Source: Pseudomonas antarctica
Lineage (GTDB): Bacteria; Pseudomonadota; Gammaproteobacteria; Pseudomonadales; Pseudomonadaceae
Assembly: GCF_001647715.1 (NCBI RefSeq)
Contig: NZ_CP015600.1
Span: 4,650,001-4,714,000 of the forward strand
Reading direction: 5' to 3'
Length of the DNA: 64,000 bases
Part shown: positions 9,087 to 18,400 of the stretch, one piece after another
Layout of the letters: every line of letters begins with the position of its first letter
Position numbering within the stretch: position 1 is the stretch's first letter
Translations under genes and position numbers: made by a program
Notes under the pieces: generated by a model
What the model saw: only the letters and a program-made list of their open reading frames with translations
What the model was told of the DNA's origin: nothing
The model's database searches: none

Positions 9087-10794
9087 ACAGCTGCTCTTTT
9101 CTGCGGTACGGGAACACGTCGATGACCTTGCCGGCGCGAATCGCCTCCTGCAGGCCTTTCCAATAATCGGCGTTGTACAACTCGCCATGCAGCTCATTGA
9201 ACAGCTTGCGCTGGCCGGCGTCGGCAAACAGAAAGGGCGGGAATTCCTCGGGGAACACGTCCAGTGGGCCGATGGAGTACCAGGGCTCCGAGGCCATTTC
9301 ATCCTCGGGGGTACGCGGTGCGGGGATATGCCGAAAGTTGGCCTCGGTGAGGAAGCAGATTTCGTCGTAGTCGTAGAACACCACGCGACCGTGTCGGGTA
9401 ACGCCGAAGTTCTTCAGCAGCATGTCGCCGGGGAATATGTTCGCCGCCGCCAGTTGCTTGATGGCCAGGCCATAGTCCTCAAGGGCTTCGCGCACCTGGG
9501 CGGCGTTGGCGTTGTCGAGGTAAAGGTTGAGCGGGGTCATGCGCCGTTCGGTCCAGCAGTGGCGGATGAGCACGCTGTCGCGCTCCACTTCCACCGTACC
9601 GGCAGCGACTTCAAGCAGCTCGGCCAGGCACTCGGGCTCGAACTTGCTCAGGGGGAAACGGAAGTCGGCGAACTCCTGGGTGTCGGCCATACGCCCAACC
9701 CGGTCGACGCTTTTTACCAGGCGATACTTCTCGATCACCGTGGCGCGATTGACGTTTTTCGACGGTGAAAAACGGTCCTTGATGATCTTGAACACGGTGT
9801 TGAAGCCCGGCAGCGTAAACACACTCATGACCATGCCGCGCACGCCGGGTGCCATGATGAATTGATCATCGGTGGTGGCCAGGTGGTTGATCAGCGCGCG
9901 GTAGAACTCCGACTTGCCATGCTTGTAGAACCCGATGGAGGTGTACAACTCGGCGATGTGCTTGCCGGGCAGGATGCGCTTGAGAAAGCCGATGAATTCC
10001 GCCGGCACCGGCACGTCGACCATGAAATAGGAACGGGTGAAAGAGAAGATGATCGACACATCGGCTTCGTCCGTGATCAGCGCGTCGATCTGGATGCCGC
10101 GCCCTTCGCGGTGCAGCAGGGGAATAACCAGCGGCCATTGTTCGTCGCGGGTATAGATGCGCCCTACGAGGTAGGCGCCTTTATTACGGTAGAGCACCGA
10201 GGAAAACAGCTCGACGTTGAGGTCCGGGTCTTTGCATACCCAGTCCGGCAGGTTCTCGCGCAGTTGGGCTTCGAGCCGGCGCAAGTCGGCCGCCAGGTCC
10301 GCATAGGGTTCGCTGAAACGGTAATCGGCGAAGATCTGCGCCAGCGTCAACGCCAGGTCGCCCGTCGGTTTATAGGTCCGGGTCTGCGCCGCACGCGCAC
10401 GGCGCAGGCTGGGCCGTGTGGTGTGGATGAACATGCAGCCATCACTGATCAGGTCATGGCTGAACAGGCCGCAGAAGATCGAGTTGTACCAGGTCTCGGA
10501 CAACTCATCGTCAAAGCGCAGGTCGATCAGGCCGATATACGCGCTCTTGACCAGGGGCCATGTGTCGATCTCCAGCAAGGCAGCCTCGTCGAAGCCGGCC
10601 CGCAGGCGCGCCGTCACTTCAGCCACCTTGTCTTCATACAAGTTGATACGCGCCGCCGAAGCCGCCTGCCCCTGCTGCCACTGGGCCTTTTCGAAACGTT
10701 CGCGGGCGCCGTCGGTGATCTGGCGAAAGTGCTCACGGTAATCGTCGAAGCCATCGAGGATCATGCGGGCGATGGCGAGGGCGGATTGCGACAT
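9085..10794 (-). CDS. aceK: Isocitrate dehydrogenase kinase/phosphatase
   Basis: This is a 569-residue AceK, full length. The enzyme phosphorylates and dephosphorylates isocitrate dehydrogenase, switching carbon between the TCA cycle and the glyoxylate shunt. Recognisable blocks are the regulatory N-terminal half ([13 protein letters not shown]), the nucleotide-binding loop [16 protein letters not shown], and the kinase-like catalytic region [20 protein letters not shown] with its Asp pair. Unlike in E. coli it is not linked to aceBA, which is usual for pseudomonads. It is monocistronic by spacing (125 nt to hrpA, 389 nt to the divergent chemoreceptor gene). Confidence 0.96.
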   Translation of the reverse strand: MSQSALAIARMILDGFDDYREHFRQITDGARERFEKAQWQQGQAASAARINLYEDKVAEVTARLRAGFDEAALLEIDTWPLVKSAYIGLIDLRFDDELSETWYNSIFCGLFSHDLISDGCMFIHTTRPSLRRARAAQTRTYKPTGDLALTLAQIFADYRFSEPYADLAADLRRLEAQLRENLPDWVCKDPDLNVELFSSVLYRNKGAYLVGRIYTRDEQWPLVIPLLHREGRGIQIDALITDEADVSIIFSFTRSYFMVDVPVPAEFIGFLKRILPGKHIAELYTSIGFYKHGKSEFYRALINHLATTDDQFIMAPGVRGMVMSVFTLPGFNTVFKIIKDRFSPSKNVNRATVIEKYRLVKSVDRVGRMADTQEFADFRFPLSKFEPECLAELLEVAAGTVEVERDSVLIRHCWTERRMTPLNLYLDNANAAQVREALEDYGLAIKQLAAANIFPGDMLLKNFGVTRHGRVVFYDYDEICFLTEANFRHIPAPRTPEDEMASEPWYSIGPLDVFPEEFPPFLFADAGQRKLFNELHGELYNADYWKGLQEAIRAGKVIDVFPYRRKEQL

Positions 10795-11183
10795 GCGGGA
10801 AACCTCGAACGGGCATCTGGAAGCCCTGAGCTTAGCCAGTGAAACGAGGCCGGAGAAGGATGATTTTCAGGGAGTATCTGTACACCTTCGCGTGACTTGT
10901 ACATTTATTTTCAAATTTCACAACTCGACCAAGCGGTCAGTAAATACACCGAAAAGTCCCCTGGCACACCGCTGTAGACCCATAACCGCGTGGCTTGGCG
11001 CTGGCGCTGGAAAAAACCTGTGCTGTCACAGATTCACAACACCTGTAACCGCTTTGATACACCGTAAGGGAAACCCTGATTACCACCTTGATGGCACTTT
11101 GATATATAGCGCGCCCTCTCCCACCCTAACAAGGTCAGAAGACCGATCCGGGAACAGATTCTAATCGCCTAAGGAGCACCAAG
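10795..11183. other. Divergent intergenic region, aceK / chemoreceptor
   Basis: This 389-nt stretch has no credible gene. It must hold the promoters of both flanking genes. An A/T-rich patch at about 10890-10925 and TTGATATATAG near 11098-11108 could be promoter elements, but no pattern is clear enough to call. Confidence 0.4.
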
Positions 11184-12809
11184 ATGTCATTGAGGAATAT
11201 GCGAATCGGTCTGCGCGCCAGTCTGAGTTTCGGGGTTTTGGCCAGCATGCTGGTGATTGTCGGTCTGTTTGGCCTGGGCCAGATGGCCAAGCTGCGTGAA
11301 AGCGCGCTGATCATCGAAGAGTCGTGGATGCCGAGCATCGAGAATATCCACGACGCTGCTGCCTGCATTGCCAGCATCCGCCTGGAATCCATGCGCATGG
11401 CGACTACCGACGAGTCCCGGATCCGCGACAACAGCAAAAGCCTGATCGCCAGCCAACGCAACGAACTCAAAACCCTGCTTGAACACCACGAAAGCCTGCT
11501 CAGCGGTGATGAAGAACGGGCGATGCTCAAGCAGCTCAACGTTAACGTGAACACCTACAACAGCATCGTCAGCCAGATGGTTGAACAGGTCGACAAGGAC
11601 CAGCAGCAAGACGCCATTGACCTGCTCACCACCCGCCTCGGTCCCCAGGGCACCGTCCTCAATAAAAGCCTGGAGGACATGATCACTTTCAACCAGAAAG
11701 GCGTGGAAGCCGCGGCCGACTCGGCAGCGCAGATGTACGCCAGCGCGCAATGGGTGGTTGGCCTGATCATCGTGTGCGCATTGATTGCGACCTTATTACT
11801 GGCCTGGCTACTGACCCGCAGCATCACGGCACCGCTCGGCCAGGCGCTGGCTGTGGCGCGCACCATTGCCGGTGGCGACCTGAGCCGGCCGATTGTAGTG
11901 AAGGGCAGCGACGAGCCGGCGCAATTGCTGACGGCCCTGGCCACCATGCAGGACCAGCTTAAAACCACCATTCGCGGTATCAGCGAGTCGGCGCAGCAAC
12001 TGGCCTCTGCCGCCGAAGAGATGAGCTCGGTGATGGAACAGAGCACCCGTGGCCTGCAAGCGCAGAACGATGAAATCGAACAGGCCGCGACCGCCGTCAA
12101 CGAGATGAGCGCAGCCGTGGATGAAGTGGCGAACAATGCGGTGTCCAGCGCCGAGGCGTCCAAGGCGTCGGACGAAGACAGCAAGCACGGCCACTACCAG
12201 ATCAGCGAAACCATCAGCGCGATCCAGAACCTGGTGGACGAAGTGCTCGGCGCGTCGAACAAGGCCGAGGGCCTGGCGGTCCAGGCCCAGGACATCAGCA
12301 AAGTGCTGGAAGTGATCCGCGGTATCGCCGGGCAAACCAACCTGCTGGCGCTCAACGCCGCCATCGAAGCTGCTCGCGCAGGCGAAGCCGGGCGTGGTTT
12401 TGCGGTGGTCGCCGACGAGGTGCGGTCACTGGCGCAACGCACACAGGATTCCACCGAAGAAATCGAGCAGATGATCAACGGCATCCAGCAAGGCACCCAG
12501 GGCACCGTCGACGCGCTCAACAGCAGCGCTGAACACGCCGGCCAGACCCTGCAACGGGCCAATAGCGCCGGCAGCGCCCTGGAAAAAATCACCGCCGCCA
12601 TTTCGCAGATCAGCGAACGCAACCTGGTCATTGCCAGCGCCGCCGAACAACAAGCGCTGGTCGCCCGTGACGTCGACCGCAGCCTGGTGAACATTCGCGA
12701 CCTGTCCACCCAGACCGCCGCCGGTGCCACCCAGACCTCGGCGGCCAGCCAGGAGCTGTCACGCCTGGCAGTGGACCTCAATGGCCTGGTCACGCGGTTT
12801 GCCCTGTAA
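11184..12809 (+). CDS. Methyl-accepting chemotaxis protein
   Basis: This is a 541-residue inner-membrane chemoreceptor with an AAGGAG ribosome site 8 nt before ATG. Order of parts: transmembrane helix (about 10-32), a periplasmic four-helix-bundle ligand domain (to about 185), a second transmembrane helix ([20 protein letters not shown], about 192-211), HAMP, then the cytoplasmic signalling coiled coil. The hairpin tip reads [20 protein letters not shown], followed by [17 protein letters not shown]. The cytoplasmic region is of the common Pseudomonas 36-heptad-like type. The ligand cannot be read from sequence. It stands alone, not beside che genes. Confidence 0.93.
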   Translation: MSLRNMRIGLRASLSFGVLASMLVIVGLFGLGQMAKLRESALIIEESWMPSIENIHDAAACIASIRLESMRMATTDESRIRDNSKSLIASQRNELKTLLEHHESLLSGDEERAMLKQLNVNVNTYNSIVSQMVEQVDKDQQQDAIDLLTTRLGPQGTVLNKSLEDMITFNQKGVEAAADSAAQMYASAQWVVGLIIVCALIATLLLAWLLTRSITAPLGQALAVARTIAGGDLSRPIVVKGSDEPAQLLTALATMQDQLKTTIRGISESAQQLASAAEEMSSVMEQSTRGLQAQNDEIEQAATAVNEMSAAVDEVANNAVSSAEASKASDEDSKHGHYQISETISAIQNLVDEVLGASNKAEGLAVQAQDISKVLEVIRGIAGQTNLLALNAAIEAARAGEAGRGFAVVADEVRSLAQRTQDSTEEIEQMINGIQQGTQGTVDALNSSAEHAGQTLQRANSAGSALEKITAAISQISERNLVIASAAEQQALVARDVDRSLVNIRDLSTQTAAGATQTSAASQELSRLAVDLNGLVTRFAL

Positions 12810-12873
12810 TTAGCGATTGTGTCAGGCAGGCCTCTAGGCAACACTCGCCGCCTTATTGATGTAGGAGTGTTCC

Positions 12874-13776
12874 GTGAGACCTGTCGACACCCTGTACCTG
12901 TTGGGGCTGGCTGCCATTTGGGGCGCGAGCTTCCTGTTCATGCGCATCATCGCGCCGGAAATCGGCACGGTGCCGACGGCGTTTTTTCGCGTCTCGATTG
13001 CAGCGGCGGGCTTGCTGGTGATCCTCACGTTGATGCGCGTGAACTGGGACTTCCAGGGCAAATTCAAGACCGTCCTGCTGCTGGGGGTGATCAACTCCGG
13101 GATTCCCGCGACCATGTACTCGGTGGCGGCCCAAGTGTTGCCGGCGGGTTATTCGGCGATCTTCAATGCCACCACGCCGTTGATGGGTGTGTTGATTGGC
13201 GGGTTGTTCTTCAATGAACGCCTGACGCCGTCGAAAATCGCCGGGGTCAGCCTGGGCTTGTTTGGCGTAGGCGTGCTGACGCGCGCGGGGCCGGTGGCGT
13301 TTGATCTGGAATTATTGATGGGCGCATTGGCCTGCCTGTTGGCCACTACCTGCTATGGCTTTGCCGGCTTCCTCGCACGGCGCTGGCTCGATCAACGTGG
13401 CGGCCTGGACAGCCGACTCGCGGCGTTGGGCAGCATGCTGGGCGCTACCCTGTTTTTGCTGCCGTTCTTTGCCTACAGCGCCATCACCCACCCTCCAGCA
13501 AGTTGGGGTGGCTGGCAGGTGTGGGCGTCACTGCTGGGGTTGGGACTGGTGTGCACGGCGTTTGCCTACATCCTGTACTTCCGCTTGCTGTCATCCATTG
13601 GGCCGGTCAAGTCGATGACGGTGACTTTCATGATTCCGCCATTCGGGGTGTTGTGGGGGGCGTTGTTATTGGATGAGCCGTTGTCGATGGCGCACTTGTA
13701 TGGCGGGGTGTTGATTGCGGGGGCACTGTGGCTGGTGTTGCGGCCGGGGAAACTATTGGTCGGCGAACGCCGCTGA
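12874..13776 (+). CDS. EamA-domain drug/metabolite transporter
   Basis: This 300-residue membrane protein has about ten hydrophobic helices arranged as two EamA repeats, for example YLLGLAAIWGASFLFMRI near the start and the second repeat from about residue 150. It starts at GTG 12874 with AGGAG 6 nt upstream. DMT proteins of this type export metabolites or amino acids, or take up nucleotide sugars; the substrate here is unknown. It is followed by a strong hairpin. A second DMT gene of low similarity is at 39111-39971. Confidence 0.88.
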   Translation: MRPVDTLYLLGLAAIWGASFLFMRIIAPEIGTVPTAFFRVSIAAAGLLVILTLMRVNWDFQGKFKTVLLLGVINSGIPATMYSVAAQVLPAGYSAIFNATTPLMGVLIGGLFFNERLTPSKIAGVSLGLFGVGVLTRAGPVAFDLELLMGALACLLATTCYGFAGFLARRWLDQRGGLDSRLAALGSMLGATLFLLPFFAYSAITHPPASWGGWQVWASLLGLGLVCTAFAYILYFRLLSSIGPVKSMTVTFMIPPFGVLWGALLLDEPLSMAHLYGGVLIAGALWLVLRPGKLLVGERR

Positions 13777-13800
13777 TTGCGTTGGCAACGTCAGCGGCGT
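13767..13800. terminator. Hairpin at the end of the DMT transporter gene
   Basis: ACGCCGCTGA (13767-13776) pairs perfectly with TCAGCGGCGT (13791-13800). The stem includes the stop codon. No T run follows, so it may be an mRNA-end structure or a bidirectional terminator against the convergent fdtD gene. Confidence 0.55.
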
Positions 13801-13843
13801 AACTCACTGGCAGCAATGGCTGGATCGCACGCAGCTGCGGCCA

Positions 13844-14794
13844 TCAAGCCCCAGTAATCAGCGTTTTGAACTCGTCGTAATTGCGAATGTAATCGGCAGC
13901 ATCATAGTGGTGCGAAGCGAACACCATCAGTACCGCGTCCTGGGAATAGCGGTACTGAATACCCCAGGTCATCGGCGGTAAATAGACGCCCTTGTTCGGC
14001 CGATCCAGCACGAACTCTTCGCGGTTCTTGCCATCATCGGCAACCACGTGCACCGAACCTTTCACCGCCACCAGGAACTGATGGCAGACCCGATGAGCAT
14101 GTTCGCCGCGTGTTTCTGCAGTAGGCACGTCATAGACCAGGAAGTAACGCTCTGACTTGAACGGTACTGTTCGCTCGAACTCGCCCGCAGACAGACTGCC
14201 GCGAATGTCGGCGACCTCCGTCATGGTGTGCAACGTGACGCCGTTGACAGAGGTTGCGGCCGCCCCTGGCGTGCCGGCGACTTTTTCAGCCCCATCCTGT
14301 GTTGCATCGACGGGTTTAGCATCAACATAGCCAATGATTTTGGCAGGGTTACCGACAACGATTGCGTTAGGCGGAATAGACCGTGTGACGACGGCGCCGG
14401 CACCAATCATTGCATTGGTGCCAATCGTCAGACCTGGAAGGATGGTGCAGTTGGCACCCAGCGACGCGCCTTTTCTAACGATCGTGCGGGCAAAGGTCTG
14501 CGGATAGACCTTACTGCGCGGAAACAGGTCATTGGTGAAGGTTGCATTCGGCCCAATAAAAACGTCGTCTTCAAGGGTGATGCCATCCCACACTTGCACG
14601 CCGCACTTGAGTGTTACGCGGTCGCCTATGATCACATCGTTTTCGATGAAAACGTTGTCGCACACGTTGCACTCACTGCCTAACGTGGCCCCCGGCAGGA
14701 TGTGCGCGAAGGCCCAGACACGCGTGTCTTTACCGATATTTTCGGACTCGCACAGCGCATGGCTGTGGACGAAAAAATTCTTGGTGCTGCTCAT
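13844..14794 (-). CDS. fdtD: Bifunctional sugar N-acyltransferase / dTDP-4-keto-6-deoxyglucose 3,4-ketoisomerase (FdtD/WxcM-like)
   Basis: This is a 316-residue two-domain enzyme. Residues 1-160 form a left-handed beta-helix acetyltransferase (hexapeptide repeats such as NVFIENDVIIGDRV and IGTNAMIGAGAVV). Residues 175-316 form a cupin ketoisomerase with the family motif RGEHAHR. FdtD/WxcM enzymes isomerise dTDP-4-keto-6-deoxyglucose and later acetylate the 3-amino sugar, giving dTDP-Fuc3NAc or Qui3NAc. ATG 14794 has GGAG 6 nt upstream; the longer open frame is only a shadow of rmlA1. It lies 40 nt downstream of rmlA1. The required 3-aminotransferase (FdtB) is not adjacent. Confidence 0.87.
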   Translation of the reverse strand: MSSTKNFFVHSHALCESENIGKDTRVWAFAHILPGATLGSECNVCDNVFIENDVIIGDRVTLKCGVQVWDGITLEDDVFIGPNATFTNDLFPRSKVYPQTFARTIVRKGASLGANCTILPGLTIGTNAMIGAGAVVTRSIPPNAIVVGNPAKIIGYVDAKPVDATQDGAEKVAGTPGAAATSVNGVTLHTMTEVADIRGSLSAGEFERTVPFKSERYFLVYDVPTAETRGEHAHRVCHQFLVAVKGSVHVVADDGKNREEFVLDRPNKGVYLPPMTWGIQYRYSQDAVLMVFASHHYDAADYIRNYDEFKTLITGA

Positions 14795-14834
14795 TCTGGT
14801 CTCCAGGTCGGCTTGATTCTTCACGACAGGCCCC

Positions 14835-15725
14835 TCAAAAAATCTTCTCAAGCAACACACGCTTGAGGTATTGGCCGTAACCGTTTTTGAGCAGCGGTGC
14901 GGCCAGGCGCTCCAGCTGCTCTGCATCGATCCAGTTCTGACGGAAGGCGATCTCTTCAGGGCAGGCCACTTTAAGGCCCTGGCGGTGCTCAAGCGTGGCA
15001 ATGAAGCTGCTGGCTTCGAGCAAGGAATCGTGAGTGCCGGTGTCCAGCCATGCGTAGCCGCGGCCCATGATCTCGACCGACAGCTTGCCGCGTTCCATGT
15101 AGATGCGGTTGAGGTCGGTGATTTCCAGCTCGCCACGCGGCGACGGCTTGATGCTCTTGGCGATTTCAACCACGTCCTGGTCGTAGAAATACAGACCGGT
15201 AACGGCGTAGTTCGACTTAGGTTTGAGCGGCTTTTCTTCCAGGCTGATCGCCTTGCCCTGGGCATCGAACTCGACCACGCCATAACGCTCAGGATCGTTC
15301 ACGTGGTAGGCGAACACACTGGCGCCGTCCTGACGCTGCGTTGCGCTTTTGAGCAGCTCGTTGAAATCATGGCCGTGGTAGATGTTGTCACCCAACACCA
15401 GCGCCGACAGATCGTTGCCGATAAAGTCTTCACCGATGATGAAGGCCTGGGCCAGGCCATCCGGGGAGGCCTGTACGGCGTAGGAAAGATTCAAGCCCCA
15501 GTTGCTGCCGTCACCCAGCAGCTGTTCGAAGCGCGGGGTGTCCTGCGGCGTGGAAATGATCAGGATGTCGCGAATACCCGCCAGCATCAGCGTGGTCAGC
15601 GGGTAGTAGATCATTGGCTTGTCGTAAACCGGCAGCAATTGCTTGGAGATAGCCAAGGTTGCAGGGTGCAGGCGTGTGCCCGAACCACCGGCCAAAATGA
15701 TTCCTTTACGTTTAAGCATGTTCAT
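14835..15725 (-). CDS. rmlA: Glucose-1-phosphate thymidylyltransferase, copy 1
   Basis: This 296-residue enzyme makes dTDP-glucose from glucose-1-phosphate and dTTP. The nucleotide-binding motif [20 protein letters not shown] is intact. It overlaps the rmlD1 stop by 4 nt (ATGA). The protein matches copy 2 (33217-34107) except for a few C-terminal residues: [10 protein letters not shown] here, [10 protein letters not shown] there. The shared DNA is an apparently exact repeat. Here the product can feed FdtD, next in the operon. Confidence 0.96.
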   Translation of the reverse strand: MNMLKRKGIILAGGSGTRLHPATLAISKQLLPVYDKPMIYYPLTTLMLAGIRDILIISTPQDTPRFEQLLGDGSNWGLNLSYAVQASPDGLAQAFIIGEDFIGNDLSALVLGDNIYHGHDFNELLKSATQRQDGASVFAYHVNDPERYGVVEFDAQGKAISLEEKPLKPKSNYAVTGLYFYDQDVVEIAKSIKPSPRGELEITDLNRIYMERGKLSVEIMGRGYAWLDTGTHDSLLEASSFIATLEHRQGLKVACPEEIAFRQNWIDAEQLERLAAPLLKNGYGQYLKRVLLEKIF

Positions 15726-16552
15726 TTCTCTAGAATTTCTTTAAGCATCCGTGCCACGCCGTCCTGCCATTCAGGCAGGCGCAGTGAGAAGGCATTCTGC
15801 AGTTTTTGAGTGTTGAGTCGGGAGTTGCCAGGGCGCTTGGCCGGCGTCGGGTAGGCCGCGGTGGTGATCGCGCCCACGTTGACCGGTTCGACCTTGAGCT
15901 GCACACCCGCCGCTTGCGCCTGTTCGAGCACAAAGCGGGCATAACGATGCCAGGTGGTCTCGCCCGCAGCCGCGAGGTGATACACCCCGCTCAACTGCGG
16001 GTTTGAGCCCAGGGTGCGGATCGCGTGAGCGGTGACGTCGGCCAGCAGGTCCGCCCCGGTGGGCGTACCGAACTGGTCGTCAATCACGTTCAGGCTGTCA
16101 CGCTCGATGGCCAGGCGCAGCATGGTCTTGGCGAAGTTGTTACCGCGTGCTGCGTAGACCCAACTGGTGCGAAAGATCAGGTGCGCACAACCGCTGGCCT
16201 GGATGGCCTGCTCGCCCTGCAACTTGGTCGTACCGTAGACGCTCAGCGGGCCGACCGGGTCGCTTTCCAGCCAGGGTGTGTCGCCGGTGCCGGCGAACAC
16301 GTAGTCGGTGGAATAGTGCACCAGCAAGGCATTCAGCTTGAGCGCTTCGGCCGCCAGTACCGCCGGGGCTTCTGCGTTGACACGCAGGGCCTGGGCGGGC
16401 TCGCTTTCGGCTTTGTCGACGGCGGTGTAAGCGGCGGCGTTGACGATGACGTCAGGCGCAAACCGCTGCACAGTCGCGGCCAAGCCCTGCAGATCGTTCA
16501 GGTCGCCGCAGTAGTCCTGGCTTTTCGAGTCGAGCGCAAGCACTTGGCCCAA
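14866..16552. repeat. 1,687-bp direct repeat, left copy (rmlD-rmlA)
   Basis: This segment matches 33248-34934 at a constant offset of 18,382 nt. Translations in several frames on both strands are identical across it, so I believe the DNA is identical or nearly so. Identity stops abruptly inside the 3' end of rmlA and the 5' end of rmlD. Both copies have the same orientation. Confidence 0.92.
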
Positions 16553-16618
16553 GGGCGCCATACTCCGTTGGAGCTCCCAGCCCACCTGGCCATTTTTACC
16601 CAGCAATAGAATCTTCAT
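15722..16618 (-). CDS. rmlD: dTDP-4-dehydrorhamnose reductase, copy 1
   Basis: This 298-residue SDR enzyme catalyses the last step to dTDP-L-rhamnose. The NAD(P)-binding motif is [13 protein letters not shown] at the N-terminus and the active-site YxxxK is YGTTKLQGE. Start at ATG 16618; its A-T-G-A overlaps the stop of an rmlB remnant. It differs from copy 2 in at least two N-terminal residues (K2/R2, M20/L20). No complete rmlB or rmlC accompanies this copy, so on its own this fragment does not make rhamnose. Confidence 0.95.
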   Translation of the reverse strand: MKILLLGKNGQVGWELQRSMAPLGQVLALDSKSQDYCGDLNDLQGLAATVQRFAPDVIVNAAAYTAVDKAESEPAQALRVNAEAPAVLAAEALKLNALLVHYSTDYVFAGTGDTPWLESDPVGPLSVYGTTKLQGEQAIQASGCAHLIFRTSWVYAARGNNFAKTMLRLAIERDSLNVIDDQFGTPTGADLLADVTAHAIRTLGSNPQLSGVYHLAAAGETTWHRYARFVLEQAQAAGVQLKVEPVNVGAITTAAYPTPAKRPGNSRLNTQKLQNAFSLRLPEWQDGVARMLKEILEK

Positions 16619-16677
16619 GCCAAACGCTCGGAATAGTTCTTCTCGATCCATTCGCGGTAAGAGCCGGACTGGATATT
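16615..16677 (-). pseudogene. rmlB C-terminal remnant
   Basis: The 20 codons before the rmlD1 start read [24 protein letters not shown], matching the C-terminus of intact RmlB ([20 protein letters not shown]). Upstream of this the frame reads unrelated sequence with no RmlB similarity. So rmlB was truncated to its last ~20 codons here, leaving the stop/start overlap with rmlD intact. Read by eye; not in frame with any start. Confidence 0.85.
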
Positions 16678-16957
16678 GATGACGGGTTCATCCGTCCAGA
16701 CGATTAATTCGCGAGCAACCTGCCCCACCGCCCCGATTCAGTAAGACGACAGTATAGAGCCGCAACCACGGCAAGGTGGGCCTGCATGGACATTTAACGT
16801 TTAGCCAAGGCCGACGCGAACCCAATGGCGGGCCAACACCGCGCCACGAAACGCGTCGCGATTTGCATAAAAAACAAAAAACAAGCAACGACCCAATAAA
16901 AATAATGTAATTTACGAATATCGATAGATTAATTCGCAAAATGCGACAAAGGTCATA
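16678..16957. promoter_or_regulatory. Divergent promoter region, rmlB'-rmlD1 / cysD
   Basis: No gene is seen. The part next to cysD (about 16865-16945) is markedly A/T-rich, containing AAAACAAAAAACAAGCAACG and TAATGTAATTTACGAATATC, unlike the GC-rich surroundings. It is the likely promoter for the sulfate-activation pair. Exact -35/-10 boxes are not assigned. Confidence 0.45.
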
Positions 16958-18400
16958 ATGCCCAACCCAGACTTTTTCGGATTGGATGCGCCCATTGTTT
17001 GGGATACGCACTCAGCCTACCAGCACCTTCACGCACTCGAACAAGCCGACACCAAGCGCACGGCCGAACGAAGACTGCACGAACTTGGCCTGCTGCCCGC
17101 CGAGCTGACGGTGCAAAACCTGGAGGATGAGTTGGGGCGCCCACCCACTCACGCGGTCCTGACCTGGGACATTGAAAGGGCCCGCGCCAAGCGCAGGCTG
17201 GTGATATTCGCGCAAGTGTTCCGCACCGCGGACGGGCAAGACTTTTTGCACGCCAACGACGCCCGAGGCGCACGCTACTGGCTGCCTCTCGGCGCCGAAC
17301 CGCTCGATGCGCAGGCGCTGACCATCGCCCTGCAACGTTTGCAAACACATATCGCCAAATTCATCGTTATTTTTCCAAGCGGGCGCCTCACCGCTGTGTG
17401 CAGGCACACCGACGCACCCGCCAACGTAGAGTTCGGACTGCTGAGCTATGCGCCGGTATTGGACGAAAGCACGTTCAACGCGTCACGGGCGCGTACAAGC
17501 CCCCTTGCGCCTCATCTCAAACGGCTTGAATCGGAGAGCGTGCAAATCATCCGCGAAGCCGTGGCCGAGTCCGAGAACCCGGCCATGCTGTATTCCATGG
17601 GTAAAGACAGTGCGGTCATGCTGCACCTTGCCCGCAAGGCCTTTTACCCATCGCTGCCGCCCTTTCCATTGCTGCATGTCGACACACGCTGGAAGTTTCA
17701 GGAAATGTACCTGTTCCGCGACTACATGGCGCGTGAGAGCGGTATGGACCTGCTCGTGCATATCAACCCTGATGCGGTCAGCAAAGACATTAATCCCTTC
17801 GACCATGGTTCTGCGCTGCACACTGACCTGACCAAAACCGAAGGCTTGAAGCAAGCCCTGGATAAATACAAGTTTGACCTGGTATTCGGTGGCGCCCGCC
17901 GCGACGAAGAAAAATCCCGCGCCAAGGAGCGCATTTTTTCGTTCCGCAGCCAAAGCCATCAATGGGATCCAAAAAACCAGCGGCCAGAGGTGTGGAACCT
18001 CTACAACACACATAAAAACCCTGGCGAGAGCATTCGCGTATTTCCGTTGTCCAACTGGACAGAACTCGACATCTGGCAATATATCCACCAGGAAAACATC
18101 CCATTGGTACCTCTGTATTTTGCAAAACAACGGCCTGTCGTCATCCGTAACGGCGTGGCACTCATGGTGGATGATTCACGCATGAAGTTGCTGCCGGACG
18201 AAAAAATTGAAGCGCGCAACGTCCGTTTTCGTACCCTGGGTTGCTACCCACTCACCGGCGCGGTGGAGTCGAACGCCCTCACCGCTGCCGATGTATTGCT
18301 GGAGCTGGCTGGGTCCACTCGCTCGGAACGCCAAGGCCGAGCGATTGACAGCGACTGCGCGTCGAGTATGGAAAAGAAGAAAAAGGAGGGCTATTTCTAA
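16958..18400 (+). CDS. cysD: Sulfate adenylyltransferase small subunit (CysD-like) with an extra N-terminal domain
   Basis: Residues ~185-480 are a full CysD/Nod[19 protein letters not shown], the PP-loop [18 protein letters not shown], and [15 protein letters not shown]. CysD with CysN forms adenosine-5'-phosphosulfate from ATP and sulfate. Standard CysD is about 300 residues; this has about 180 extra at the N-terminus (starting [16 protein letters not shown]). I do not recognise that domain; it contains helical and strand-like stretches such as [19 protein letters not shown]. Start ATG 16958 has AAAGG 5 nt upstream. Its stop overlaps the cysNC start (TAATG). In an O-antigen island this suggests a NodPQ-like dedicated sulfate-activation role, separate from cysteine biosynthesis. 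Confidence 0.9.
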   Translation: MPNPDFFGLDAPIVWDTHSAYQHLHALEQADTKRTAERRLHELGLLPAELTVQNLEDELGRPPTHAVLTWDIERARAKRRLVIFAQVFRTADGQDFLHANDARGARYWLPLGAEPLDAQALTIALQRLQTHIAKFIVIFPSGRLTAVCRHTDAPANVEFGLLSYAPVLDESTFNASRARTSPLAPHLKRLESESVQIIREAVAESENPAMLYSMGKDSAVMLHLARKAFYPSLPPFPLLHVDTRWKFQEMYLFRDYMARESGMDLLVHINPDAVSKDINPFDHGSALHTDLTKTEGLKQALDKYKFDLVFGGARRDEEKSRAKERIFSFRSQSHQWDPKNQRPEVWNLYNTHKNPGESIRVFPLSNWTELDIWQYIHQENIPLVPLYFAKQRPVVIRNGVALMVDDSRMKLLPDEKIEARNVRFRTLGCYPLTGAVESNALTAADVLLELAGSTRSERQGRAIDSDCASSMEKKKKEGYF

